Of a stretch of 64,000 nt of DNA, positions 22,001-32,963 are shown piece after piece. The first letter of the stretch is position 1; each line of letters opens with the position of its first letter. Under the pieces are notes generated by a model. That model was not told the origin of the DNA and searched no databases. It saw only the letters and a list, made by a program, of their open reading frames with translations. The position numbers and the translations under genes are program-made. The DNA is from Branchiostoma floridae. Lineage: Eukaryota; Chordata; Leptocardii; Amphioxiformes; Branchiostomatidae. The DNA is taken from contig NC_049993.1 in NCBI RefSeq assembly GCF_000003815.2, forward strand, positions 16,636,897 to 16,700,896. Reading direction: 5' to 3'.

Positions 22001-24497
22001 ACGTGCACTATCTGCATAACGTGACGTCACGACAGCAGTAGATTGTTCATTTCTTGACAAAGACTGATGCTGTGCAGTCGAAAATTTGGGTGAGTCCAAT
22101 TTTGGTGTTGGAAATTACAACTGTTCAACTATTTCAAGAATGACTTCTACCAACACAGATGAACTTTCAAGTTACATTTCTTGTAGCCTGGATACCAAAT
22201 CCCCATCTCACTCTAACTCAAGAGGGCAGACTCTTCTAGAAATTCCTTTAGGGCATGTTGGCCCAAGAGCCTAAGAGTTGGCCTATATAGTATATAGGCC
22301 CTGGATACAGTCTGGCATCCATGTCTTTAGTAATCTTATGACTCTGTTTTGCCTTCTTGATGCTATCTTCCTATCATCATGGTAGGATTGCTAATAGAGC
22401 AATCGTAGGGAATTTCGCTGACGGAAACGACCCTTGACCTCACTGAGCGACATCCGCCGGCTAGGTCGGCCGGGCTCGCATTTTGCTTACCTTTCATCCA
22501 AAAATTTCCTGGTTTTAGTTCTCAGCAAGAGCTCTACCTAGCGTACAACGTGTCTTAAGTACTGAGGCACACGATTCTGCCAGCAAACGAGGTGGGGCCA
22601 CCGGATTCCCCTTGGAATCGGCCGATAGAGCGCTCCACCAAGACGGGCGAGCTGTTGGAACACCACGCCATGATTCGATCTAGCCACTTTCGACAGTCAG
22701 CAGCTCGCTCCACCCAGGGCTCCGAAACATCATGTCACTGAAACTAGGACTCAGAAGACCTTGCAGATTCCACGGGGGACATACCTGCTCTCATAGGGGC
22801 CGTACGGCCTAGCTAGAGACCAAACTGCTACTGGAATTAAGGCCCCCCCCCCCCACCCCAACAACTTCCCCGAACTCTCGCGAAATTTCGCGCCCTTTTC
22901 GTTCTCGCGAGGCGTCCGTGATTTCGGCAGCCATGTTCCTACCGGCGGCAACTTCGTAAACATCTCGAACGACACCTCCTTACCCCTCAGTCTTTCCCCT
23001 TCCCGCCCGTACCTACAGGGACCCAGACAGTAGGAAGTTGGTGTGCACCTACAGCAGCATGCTGAAGACCCTCGGGACCCCCCACTTCGCAGCACTCCAG
23101 CTAGAGCTACGCGCCGTTGCATCCGCTCTCGGGCTAGCCTCTAGTTCTACTGCTCGCAAGTGCCAGGCGGAGTTCTGCAGTGCGATCTTCACCAGCTCGG
23201 GCCTGCACCCCTGACTCTGCGTTCCTTCACAATCGACAACACAAGGAGACCAGCTCCAGCGGTGCGCTGAAGACCCTCAGGACCCCTCACTTCGCAGTAC
23301 TAAGTTAGACTCACCGCGCGGACGCACCTGTTTCCGGCCCGAGTCTACGCTGTTCAACAGTGCCCAGCGGCGTTCTGCAGGCAGATCTTCACAAGTCCTG
23401 GACTGTTTCTTTGAAAGCTGAACTGTAATTTTACATACTGAGTAACTCTCTACTTTACTACAATAACAATACTATTCTCCACAAATTTCCGCTACGCGGT
23501 TTGGGGCCACCTCACTACGCTCGGCTTGGCCGTTGATGTCTTTGCACAACCTGTAAGCCTCTCATCGAGCAGAATAAAGACATCATTTGACCCCAAACCG
23601 CGTAGCTTTCTCCTTGTGTCATCTCGGAGTACGTAAGAGTAATTATGGTAGGATTGCTAATAGAGCAATCGTAGGGAATTTCGCTGACGGAAACGACCCT
23701 TGACCTCACTGAGCGACATCCGCCGGCTAGGTCGGCCGGGCTCGCATTTTGCTTAACCACCATCCCACCCTTGCTGCCTTGAAATTATCCTTTCAAAGAA
23801 TGCTACCGTAGCACTACATGTATATGCACACTCACTGTATTGCTCATTGTTATAGCCAAGATCCTGGTCTTAGACCCTACATTGTTGTAATCGGCAAGAC
23901 CTTGGTCTTAGGCCGTTGATGTCTTTGCACAACCTGTAAGCCTCTCATCGAGCAGAATAAAGACATCATTTGACCCCAAACCGCGTAGCTTTCTCCTTGT
24001 GTCATCTCGGAGTACGTAAGAGTAATTCTCTCATTCTGCATTTTTTGTGTATCTTGAAGTGCACTTTATATTTCTGTCATTTAACGATTAAGTGATCATA
24101 CTATTAGACTATACAGTACAAGTTTGATCATAGGAATCATAAGGCCCCACCTTCTTCTTCTTGTCTATGATGGTCTATGATGGACACAATCAATCATGTA
24201 TTGTTAATGATTATTCTGGCATGTTGGGAGTGTGCTTCTTTTATTGTCTACAGACCAGTTGTTTTATGAACACAATTCCTACGCGTACTTCTATTATCCA
24301 TAGTCCAGTATCATAGTCCATAGTCCAAGCCATGGACTGTGGACTTGGCACAACATTCAAGGGCGATCATGCACATAAAGTTTAACGTAACGCAGTGTCT
24401 TTTTTTTTAAATTTACATACGTTATTTTGCTCTCCTCCTGCTTGGCCTTCTTGGCGGTCGCCTGTGAGATCCGATCGCTCCTGCTTCTCTTGGACAT
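13053..24497 (-). CDS. PNKP: PNKP, polynucleotide 5'-kinase/3'-phosphatase (9 exons, no FHA domain seen)
   Basis: It cleans DNA ends (3'-phosphate removal, 5'-phosphorylation) in single-strand break repair and end joining. Exons in coding order: 24497-24421, 20374-20214, 18685-18489, 17942-17825, 17257-17171, 16815-16682, 16281-16156, 15497-15395, 13294-13053. They total 1245 nt, 414 residues, with all phases compatible. The HAD phosphatase has motif I FDMDST (nucleophile D63, D65), motif II IFTNQGG, K in YRKPSTGMW and YVGDAAGR. The kinase has a P-loop ALPAGGKST (~265-273), NRDT and VVIDNTN. Vertebrate PNKP is ~521 residues with an N-terminal FHA domain; here the ATG opens a short K/R-rich tail that leads straight into the phosphatase. 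An in-frame TAA precedes the ATG ~60 nt upstream. The donor at 20213 gives FPT-DW, three residues shorter than in vertebrates. Confidence 0.94.
13824..15260 (-). mobile_element. Truncated non-LTR retrotransposon (CR1/Jockey/L2-like reverse transcriptase) in a PNKP intron
   Basis: A 410-codon frame (13824-15056) encodes reverse transcriptase blocks. They include the [11 protein letters not shown] block, the [10 protein letters not shown] block, FVDD in place of the usual YADD catalytic box, the KMALNPKKC block and a C-terminal thumb with [11 protein letters not shown]. The upstream finger region (about 14972-15260) lies in another frame, so there is a frameshift near 15000. No endonuclease domain is present, so this is a 5'-truncated dead copy. 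It lies in sense orientation within the last PNKP intron. Confidence 0.92.
19098..19530. mobile_element. Non-autonomous hAT element with perfect 8 bp target duplication
   Basis: The termini TAGGGCTGGGTATCGGTAC and GTACCGGTACCCAGCCCTA are inverted repeats. The flanks ATAACCAC at 19090-19097 and 19531-19538 are identical octamers. The interior has short GGTCCAGG/GGACCTGA palindromic repeats near the right end. It has no open frame and lies in a PNKP intron. Confidence 0.92.
19600..20167 (+). mobile_element. Internally deleted LTR-retrotransposon relic with gag start and primer-binding-like site
   Basis: A 39 bp direct repeat (CGCGTCGTCCTTTGCGATCC...) occurs at ~19762-19800 and ~20127-20165. 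Right after the first copy, TGGTAGCAGCGATAGGATTC (19802 on) is complementary to a tRNA acceptor/T-arm ending in CCA, as expected of a primer-binding site. An open frame at 19872-20165 reads like the N-terminus of a retrotransposon gag ([20 protein letters not shown]). No protease, RT or integrase remains. A 21 bp direct repeat, too long for a target-site duplication, also occurs at 19559-19579 and 20168-20188. Confidence 0.7.
20402..20748. mobile_element. hAT-like MITE, TGCAGGTA-rich
   Basis: Perfect 15 bp terminal inverted repeats (CAGGGCTCGAAATAC / GTATTTCGAGCCCTG) enclose 347 bp with many GTGCAGGTA motifs. The heptamer AAATAGG flanks both sides, an almost complete 8 bp duplication. A fragment of the same family lies at 1035-1095. 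It sits in PNKP intron 1. Confidence 0.88.
20816..21901. mobile_element. piggyBac-type non-autonomous element flanked by TTAA
   Basis: The termini CCCTCTCAACACG and CGTGCTGAGAGGG are inverted repeats (12 of 13) sitting inside TTAA (20812-20815) and TTAA (21902-21905), the piggyBac target. The right subterminal region has a repeated GCCACGATCGTGGCTTCTCG palindromic motif. The 1086 bp interior has no transposase; a 95-codon open frame in it shows no recognisable domain. Confidence 0.87.
22379..24027. mobile_element. PAT/Ngaro-like YR-retrotransposon derivative with split direct repeats A1-B1-A2-B2
   Basis: Two 111 bp copies of sequence A (22379-22489, 23645-23755) and two 117 bp copies of sequence B (23528-23644, 23911-24027) look identical by eye. 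B1 abuts A2 exactly. The junction AGTAATT|ATGGTAGG equals the end of B2 joined to the start of A1, so B1A2 is what a circularised element would show. The order A1-internal-B1A2-B2 is the split-direct-repeat plan of PAT/Ngaro tyrosine-recombinase retrotransposons. The 1038 bp internal part lacks RT or recombinase and carries a ~205 bp imperfect tandem duplication (about 23060-23395). B contains AATAAA. It lies in PNKP intron 1. Confidence 0.72.
23060..23395. repeat. ~205 bp imperfect tandem duplication inside the split-repeat element
   Basis: GCTGAAGACCCTC(A/G)GGACCCC and CACTTCGCAG(C/T)ACT occur near 23062 and 23267. CGGAGTTCTGCAG and CGGCGTTCTGCAG, each followed by a GATCTTCAC block, recur at the matching offset. 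Confidence 0.75.
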
Positions 24498-24842
24498 GCT
24501 GAAGAACTGAGACGACGTGAAGACAAGATCCTGACTTTTCCTGAAGGTTTAATAGAAGTCGTGCGTATAATGGAGATCTCAATGTCACTGCGAGCATGTT
24601 CAGCAACATGCCATGCTGATACGTTTATTGTCTAGGATCATACCAATTATACATAGAAAGGGGTATTACGAAATGTTTTTCTTTACATTATACCTTTGAA
24701 GTACTTCAAACGTCAAAATATTCTATGTCCGACTTTAGATATTTGATATTATCATGAAAGTAGTAATTTTAACGATCAATTATTTTTCAAGTAGTTCAAT
24801 ATTTTACGACATGGAATAGTGGTAATCCACTTCCTGAATGGA

Positions 24843-25040
24843 GATGGCCAACATGCCCGAGCAGAACCCGGAAGTGACGTCAGGTGATCTCGGCAAGTTG
24901 CGGCACGAGAGGGGCGTAGCACTTCGTGAACTTTGTTTAGCCTCCCCATCTTGTTTGGTCAATGATTCTTTACAATAGAAGGCTTGTCCGAGTCCTTTCA
25001 ATCTGAATGAACATGTTTGCTATCCTTATGATGGTACATT
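24843..25040 (+). repeat. Dispersed repeat R, copy 1
   Basis: Shares AGAACCCGGAAGTGACGTCA, TTCGTGA(A/G)CTT(T/C)GTTTAGCC and GAGTCCTTTCAATCTGAAT with 32964-33165 in the same orientation, at roughly 75-80% similarity by eye. The two copies flank the TPR gene. Confidence 0.8.
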
Positions 25041-25448
25041 TCTTCATATTTGTTTGTGACTATTGATATCTTGGAAGAATTCTAGATATCATCATCAAAG
25101 TTTTTTCTTGATCACATGGATGACGTCAGACTGTCTCAAATATAATCTGTCAAAGATAGAATACAGCACTTTGGTACATACCACAGAGATGGAACTGTGT
25201 TTTCATGTGATAATGATTAAAGCTGCAAACGTAAATTCCAACATCTTGGCACCACTATTTTTCTGTAGTTATTAAAAAAAAATAATTGATTTTGTGTGAT
25301 AGAAAAATTAAAGTCTGGATTGAGTTAGCCAAAGTTGTGATGGATTACTTTTCCCTTTGGTCTAAGTTTCTCCAGTTTCCTTTGCTGCAAACTTGTTGAC
25401 TGCCTTGCTGTACTGGTGGTATGCCTCCTCCTGCCAGCCTCCTTCACA

Positions 25449-25660
25449 TACTGTAAATGCAGAAATGTTCGCGGTGGATTAATATTCGCGGTTTTCGCGG
25501 TGACCACTGTGCCGCGAACTTAAAACCACCGCGAACATTTTTCTATTAAGGTATTAGACTGCAGTAGATGGTGTTACCGCGAACTTAAATCCACCGCGAA
25601 AAGTCATTTTTCCCGCTACCGCGAAATCAAATCCCCGCGAACTTAAATCCATTTACAGTA
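25449..25660. mobile_element. MITE with TACTGTAAATG termini, copy 2
   Basis: Begins TACTGTAAATGCAGAAATGT and ends TAAATCCATTTACAGTA. The interior is made of GAACTTAAATCCACCGCGAA-type direct and inverted repeats, so the whole element can fold back. Same family as 2878-3087. Confidence 0.85.
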
Positions 25661-26390
25661 CTTAGGGAGCGGCATCGTTTATTTTTTTCGGGGGGGGGGG
25701 TGCGATTTCTAACATGGGCCAAGGTTCTCTTTCTCAACCCCCCTTCCCCACATGTTGAAACTCACGAATCAGTGCTCCCCAAAAAAGTAAACGCCGCCGC
25801 TCCCGAAGTCTGCGAAGGAGGCTATCCTCCTGTGACTTTTGCAGTAGTGTTTACTACTAACTGGATAAGCTGTTCTGCAACTCCGCCGGTCAGGCTTCTT
25901 TTAGGTCGCTGTCATTCTTCAACTTGTCTAGGTTGAAGAATGGTTTTAAAGATATTTTCCTTATTGCTTTGGTGATAATGAATCCATTACTTACACCAAT
26001 AATTGGAGCTGACTGGAGTATCAAGGATCATTAAGGGTCGCAGCACTTTCCAACGCGGAAGGATACCAGGATTTAAGGTTCAAGCTCAAAATCAAATTTG
26101 GCAAACACCCCACTACTTTAGAAAATGCACGTTTCATCTGTATTAGTATTTCGTACTATTTTGCAGCAGATTGTGAGCGATGTCAACTCAAACCTGGACC
26201 CTCGGAATCCCTTAGACATCTCTTTTTGCCCTGCACTACCACCTGTCGCGGAGGAATACGGGACTTCCGGAGTGTGCCGCGGTCGTTAACAGGTGTACGG
26301 GCTCAGTGTGATGTGGAAGTGTGTGAATGAGTGCTGCCTGGTTTAACGGTCTTAGCGAGATTTTCACTGTAGAACTATCCAGTACCCAAG

Positions 26391-29300
26391 ATGTTGCGAG
26401 TCTGCCAGAAACTTCGTGCTGCCGACGCCAAGAGTAAGAGACTCGGACTGGTGCGTACCGAGACAGACTACCTCCGTGTCCTGCTGGACGCCATGGCCGA
26501 CATGGACAGGTATGCGGAAGTGGAGGTGCTCAAAACTCTGGGCGACGTAAACTTGGAAAAGGGACGACTCGAGAAGAACCCGGAGAAGTTGGGCAGAGCC
26601 ATGGTGCTGTACAGGACCGCACTGCTCCGGTGTAAAGACGCAGATGTGGGAGAAAGTCTAGAATATCGTTACCACTATGTCTATGCCGAGAAACTAAGAT
26701 TAGGGCAAGGGTCAACCGCTACAAGTAGGTATGAGCCCCTTACTACCGCCAAGAGAATGTCTTCGCTCGCAAAAGTGGCCGAGAAGTTCCTACACATGGA
26801 CCGAAGATTGACTGTTGACGACAACAAGGAGTCTTTACTGATTGAATACACCAAGTTAGTGGTAGAAGGGATCGTGAACTGTGACAGCATGTCAGAAGTG
26901 GAAGCGATCAAGAGTCTCGGCGACGTGTACCTGAAAAGAGGAACAGAAACTAGAGACGCGCCTTGTTTGACTAAGGCCACTGCTCTGTACAACACTGCAC
27001 TGTCACGGTGTGAGGGGGTACAGGGCAAAATGGCACTCATTCACCGCTTACTGTACACAGCAAAAATCAGACAAGGAACCAAGAGGAGTGGAAATAAGGT
27101 AATCATTCCCATTGCATGCTGCACAGTTATGAAAGATCATTGATTCAACCCACAATGAAATTAGAAATTTATCTTCGTCTGACTTTAGCATGTGTTGCAT
27201 GGAATAGTCAATCTCTTGTCATGTTGTTTGCTACCAAGGATAGATTTTGATACTGTTCTGTGTCATTGTCGCTGCTGAAGAGTCGTAGGCACAGAGCACA
27301 ACGAAAACGGCCATGGGACTTCCCAGTGACGTCACCCAACACTGATGTCATCGGTGACTCAAAACGTCAACGGTGTGACATGTAAGTACAGCTGTGCATG
27401 TGGTAATGTTTGCTTTGTCGCTAGCGCTACATGTAAGGGACGTAATATGCTGTCTACATAAATGCTGGATAAGAAAGGATTCGGATTTAGATTAATTTTG
27501 ACACCGATGTCTTGTATAAGTTTATATTCATGTCTTGTTACCTTGAGTTCGCACGAAGGTTATGTTTTGAGCGTGTTTGTTTGTGTGTGTGTATGTTTGT
27601 GTATGTGTGTAAACAGCTTAACCCGAGAAGCCTTGGATGGATCCTGGTGATAATGGGAACCCTAGCGGCTTGCTAAGGTACTGCAGCGGAACTTCCATTT
27701 TTGATATCGTGTGTTCTGGACATGGACATCTATAGGTAATTTGCATAATTAATGAGTAATGTTTATAAATCCACTGCAGGCCATGATAGGACATTCAAAG
27801 ATTATAAATCCACGGCAGGCAATGATAGGACTTCGAATTTGTCACATATGTAACTGAGAAAGAGAGAAATGTCAGTGGATATCAATTATGCAAATAAAGA
27901 CCTCATTTCCATAATTAATAAGAAGCCATCATAATTCGGCAGTGGTAAATGATAGAAATTTCAGACAACATTATGAAGCTTAGTGAAGGTGAACTTTATT
28001 AGACATAAATCATGCAAATTTGTTTCATATTTACATAATTAATGAGGAAACACTAAAATGGCCTTCTCTGCTACGATAAGACTTCCATACTTTGAACTTG
28101 TGCCTCCTGGATAGGAGGATGTTCAACCGAGACAAATTATGCAAATATTAGCATAATGGAAAAATTCATAAATACTTCATTCAAAAAGCTTCAAACCATT
28201 TGGCGAAGGTCGTGGAACTCTAGTTCACTATATTCTACTACGCATTTCATTCTACTACTTTAAGTAACGGGTGATTCCGATCAGATTAGTTACTAAACCA
28301 CCTCTGTTTTAGATGTGAATTAAGACTATAATCCATAGTGCATATCGTTATGTATCCACGGTATATAAGATACAGTTACGTATCAACGGCACAGTATAGT
28401 AGTATAACCCTTATATCGTTGAAGTGTGAGCCGTTCCATCCTCGCCCTTCAGGCCTTACCAGGAGCACCTGTCTACAGGGGACCGCGCACTGGCTGATGG
28501 GAAACTGAACGAGGCAGAACAGAACTTTGCTTCTGCTCTCAGGCTGATTCACGGTGAGTCATGTCATTGTCACTTTTCCGTACCTATTCTCCAAGCAGAG
28601 GTTGGGTCTGGAGGATAGTGGAGGGAGCGGTGAGAAATCCTGGTCACTACAACCCCGACCCAACCTCTGCTTGGGGAATAACCAGTGGTACGTCTTTTCG
28701 TTGTTTACCTTTTCGTACCAGCTTTCTCTTCCATTGTGCCTATGCAAAAGACGATAATTGTTTTAATTACATAACAGAATATTTTCTTTAAAAACTACAG
28801 GCAATTAATAGATATCTAGAAAAGTGAACAAACGCTTGCACATTGTGCACATGAAAAACATAGTTTCCTTGCAGTGGTATATACTAAAGTGCTGTGTTTT
28901 ATCTTTGCAGAAATAAAACTAGGGGCAATGAAATTTGTTGACTTCATCCATATGGTCCAAAATAATATATAGAATCATTTCATGCCTAGCTATCAATATT
29001 TAGTACAGGTACAGTTCTTTCTTAATTCATTAATAAGAAAATAATGGAAAGTCAAAATGCCAAATAAGACTGGAAGGAAGTCTTTTAATTCAAGAAAACG
29101 GACATGGCATCCATACAAAAACACAGGCAACTCCTCTGACAGAGGCTATAGCAAAATAAAAGTTTCAATTTTAGAAAATTCTATATAAGAAATGTAATTT
29201 CAGCATTTCTTTATTCATAAAGCGTACGTCATAGCTTAGATTTTTGCCTAGAAAGAAAGAAAGGGCTGGTTGATATAATTATTGAATGAATGAAGACCAT

Positions 29301-32300
29301 TATTGCAAATTTTTGCCACGCTTGGTGTCATGTACAGGTCACAAAATGTTGAGTAGAAAGGAAAAAAAAGTTCGGCTGCCCATAAACTAAATGAATACCT
29401 AATGTCCGAATACAGATCCTAAAAAAACCGATCGATGTAAAGAGGCCGACTGTCTGTGCAGACTGGGTGACGTCTACGTCCAGCGTGGCAAAACAACAAA
29501 AGAAGGTAGGAAATTCACACAGGCAGCAGCTCTGTACAACGCAGCCATGGCTAGAACGGACGAGAATAAATACAGTGTGACAAGAAAACTGCAGGAGATA
29601 GAGCAATTGTTTTTCCATTACACGGCAAATGTGGACGCAAAACCTGTTCCTTCTGATTTGGCCATACGTCACAAAAAGCAGTTAGAAGAGATGCGCATCC
29701 GTGCAAAGTCACAACTAGACGCCATTGATCAACAACACAATCCGTACCAATACGACGAGGATGATCCAGTCATGATAACAGTCGAGGCTGAGAGAGCCGA
29801 AGCAGTCAAGGCTTTATTCAAGAACATCACCAAGGATAGACAGATGTTTATTGAGGACCTTGTTAATGAATGTATTGCCACACTTGGTACTCCTCCGTGT
29901 AAGTACGCTTTCATCGGGTTAGGCTCACAGGCAACAGAACTGGTCACGCCCTACTCTGACCTGGAGTTCGCCATTCTGATTGAGGAGGGGAAGGACAATG
30001 ACGACACACGGCGGTACTTCCTAAACCTCACACACTACCTACACCTGAAAGTCATCAACCTCGGAGAGACCATTCTCCCAGCCATGGCCATCCCCTCATT
30101 GAACGATTTTCCAGAGAAAGACTGGTTCTTTGACTCTGTCACAACACGTGGATTTGCATTCGACGGCTTCATGCCATGGGCTAGTAAGACTCCATTTGGA
30201 CGAGACCAGACCAAGACCAAGCCTCCCGTCAGCCTTATCCAGACCCCTGCCGAAATGGCAACGTTTCAGCGGCTAGACGTTTCTGTGGCAGAAGGGTACC
30301 ACCTGTCCGACATCCTCAGACGAGTTGTTTACTTGTCGGGAGAACAGGTCCTCGTGACAGAGTACATGGAAAAAGTCAAGGAAATCACCACGGGTGATCT
30401 ACTCTCGCGTTCCCAGTCCCGTCTGTCTGCAGCGCAAATCTTGGTGAATAATGTAGAGCATCTTCTCCACCTTGAGCCCACCGGACAACTGTTAAATGTC
30501 AAGAAAGACATCTATCGTTTTCCGGGTGTAGCTATTGAAATACTAGCTTTGTGTTGTCAGATCACCCTCGCTAGCACATGGAGTGTGATAGATGAATTAA
30601 AAGAAATGGGAAAGATCCATGACAAGAATGCTACCCACCTTACAGTATTGACCAGCATCTCGGCAGAGCTCCGGTTAAGAGCATACTTGAATAACGGGGG
30701 ACAAGAAGACAGTATGTCCCCTCTTATCCAGATGAAATACCAGTCAAAACCGCAAGAGGTATCTGATACTACACTGCGTTCGGTGTTCCAAATTCCAGAC
30801 ATACAAGTTCTTTTTAGATACTACTGCAGGTCTATCCCTTTGAAGAAATGTATGCCAAACATTTACCAGGGCCAGGAAAAAAGTGTATTGAAAATGACAA
30901 TCTTTGATATCTCCCATGAATGTTCAGGTGGAATATCAAGACAACTATGTCTGTATGGTAGAGCCAAAAACCATCTGAAAGCAGCATTAGAAGACGCCGG
31001 TAACGACATGATCAAACGTTCGAAAATTCTTGAACAATTGGGGACCCTCTGGGCCTTCTTCGATGATAGGAAAACGGGAGTTAGGTTCTATGAAGAGTCA
31101 CTTAGGTTACGTAAAAGTATCTACGGAGACAACACGGCACATCCTGACATTGCCGCGTTACTACACAACCTTGGACTGTCTTGGAGAGAACTAGGTGATC
31201 ACAAGAAAGCTATGAGCTACTATCAACAGTCACTAACGATGAAGAGAACTATCTATGGAGACAACACGGCACATCCGAACATTGCCTTGTCACTAAACAG
31301 CATTGGATCGTGTTGGACTGAACTCGGTGGTAACAAGAAAGATATAACCTACTACGAACAGTCTCTGTCGATGACAAAAACTATCTATGGAGACAACACG
31401 GTACATCCGTACATTGCCATGATACTAAACAACCTTGGGTGTTGTTGGCATATACACGGTGATCCCAGGAAGGCTACCAGCTACCACCAACAGTCACTAA
31501 CGATGAGAAAAACTATCTATGGGTCCCAAACGGCACATCCGGATATTGCCCAGTCACTTAACAACCTGGGGGAGTCTTGGGTTGAACTCGGAGATTATAA
31601 GAAAGGTACCAACTACCAGGAACAGTCACTATCGATGAAAAAAACTATTTATGGAGACAACACGGCACATCCGGGCATTGCCATTTCATTAAACGACATT
31701 GGATCATCTTGGGTTAAACTGGGTGATTACAAAAAAGCTGTCAGCTACTTTGAAGAGTCATTAACGATGCAGAAAACTATTTTTGGAAACAACACGGCAC
31801 ATCCGAACATTGCCGCCTCACTACTAAACCTTGGATTGTCTTGGAGTGAACTTGGTGATAAGAAGAAAACAATTAGCTACTACGAACAATCACTAACGAT
31901 GCAGAAAACTATTTATGGAAACAACACGGCACATCCGAACATTGCCGCCTCACTACTAAACCTTGGATTGTCTTGGAGTAAACTCGGTGATCAGAAGAAA
32001 GCAATTAGCTACTACGAACAATCACTAACGATGCAGAAAACTACCTATGGAGACAACACGGCACATCCTCACATTGCCAAGTCACTAAACAACCTTGGAT
32101 CGTCTTGGAATGAACTCGGTGATTACAAGAAAGCTATCTGCTTCTTCGAACAATCACTAACGATGCAGAAAATCATCTATGGAGACAACAAGGCACATCC
32201 GCACATTGCCACGACACTAAACAACCTTGGATTGCCTTGCAGTGAACTAGGTGATTACAAGAAAGCTATCAGCTACTTCGAACAGTCACTGTCGATGAAG

Positions 32301-32582
32301 AAAACTATCTATGGAGAGAACACGGCACATCCGGACATTGCCGCATCACTGGGCAACCTTGGATCGTCTTGGGGTAACCTCGGTGATTACAAGAAAGCTA
32401 TCAGCTACTTTGAAAAGACATTAACTATGCTGAAAACCATCTATGGAGACAACATGGCACATCCGGACATTGCCACGACACTTTACAACCTGCAATCAAC
32501 ATGGACCAAAATTGGTGATCATGAGAGAGCGATGGAGTACAAGCAACAATCACAAAATATGCAGAGGGCTTTTGATGTCTGA
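26391..32582 (+). CDS. Nucleotidyltransferase-like/TPR repeat protein (nephrocystin-3 / kinesin light chain-like TPRs)
   Basis: Exons 26391-27098, 28463-28553 and 29416-32582 join in frame into 1321 residues ending in TGA. The N-terminus has three diverged helical modules built on LGDVxxxRG...ALYNxAL. Around residues 430-453 the text GLGSQATELVTPYSDLEFAI matches the GS...DxE core of nucleotidyltransferase-fold (DUF294-like) domains; whether it is active cannot be told. The last ~500 residues are about 12 tandem 42-residue TPRs, mostly starting GDNTAHPxIAxSLNNLG and ending AISYYEQSLTM, of the kinesin-light-chain class. Such proteins are usually cytosolic scaffolds. The acceptor at 28462 was chosen because it keeps phase; the upstream AG at 28452 would not. 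Function unknown. Confidence 0.88.
27735..28160. repeat. AT-rich, locally repetitive intron sequence
   Basis: ATAATTAATGAG-like words and TATAAATCCAC(T/G)GCAGGC(C/A)ATGATAGGAC (twice, ~50 bp apart) recur within intron 1 of the TPR gene. No coding sequence is seen. Confidence 0.6.
28585..28680. repeat. Inverted-repeat hairpin element just after the donor of TPR-gene exon 2
   Basis: CCAAGCAGAGGTTGGGTC (28591-28608) is perfectly complementary to GACCCAACCTCTGCTTGG (28657-28674). The pairing extends outward by TATTC(T/C) with one mismatch. The 48 nt between could form the loop. Probably a small fold-back transposon or MITE. Confidence 0.8.
31090..32560 (+). repeat. 126 bp tandem coding repeats (about 11-12 TPR units)
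   Basis: CTATGGAGACAACACGGCAC and close variants recur every 126 bp, encoding one 42-residue TPR each. Two neighbouring units (around 31795-32040) are nearly identical over their full length (NNTAHPNIAASLLNLGLSWS twice), pointing to recent duplication or gene conversion. Confidence 0.93.
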
Positions 32583-32732
32583 AACGCATTATAGATCTAA
32601 ATCAGATTGTAAGCAATGGGCTGCGAATGAGAAGTTTTTTCTTCAAACGTGGAAAATGAAGTGAAAGCTGACAACTATATGCTAATATAGATGTCAATTA
32701 TATGTTAATTATGCATAACGATCAGGTACTCA

Positions 32733-32738
32733 AATAAA
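32733..32738 (+). terminator. TPR-gene poly(A) signal AATAAA
   Basis: AATAAA lies 151 bp after the TGA stop of the TPR gene. Confidence 0.55.
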
Positions 32739-32963
32739 CATTACCATGGAAATCAATGTTTACTCTATACCCGGCCCCAGATATTGTTTGTGCTACTATT
32801 TTGGTTTTACCAAAAGTTTTCCTTTACAGTTTACCTTCGCCTTACACCAAACGTCAAGACTATTTTAAAGCAAACTTTTGAGAATGAATAATGATATTTA
32901 CACAGTTTCAAGAATGTTTACGAGTCAATTTTATTTTGATTGGCCGGATATTGTTAACGAAAC

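Larger units (their letters stand above)
24498..26390. other. Head-to-head spacer between PNKP and the TPR gene
   Basis: About 1.9 kb separates the divergent start codons. It holds PNKP 5' sequence, a dispersed repeat (24843-25040), a MITE (25449-25660), a poly-G run near 25690 and ~700 bp without recognisable coding sequence. No FHA-domain exon for PNKP was found. No clear TATA box was seen. Confidence 0.6.

Noticed and set aside
22751-23122. A 123-codon - strand frame in the split-repeat element as a real protein
   Set aside because: Low-complexity, GC-driven composition, no domain seen, and it overlaps the tandem duplication.
26530-27040. Antisense frames over the first exon of the TPR gene
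   Set aside because: The + strand frame joins in phase to two more exons and has clear repeat-module structure; the antisense frames have no motif.
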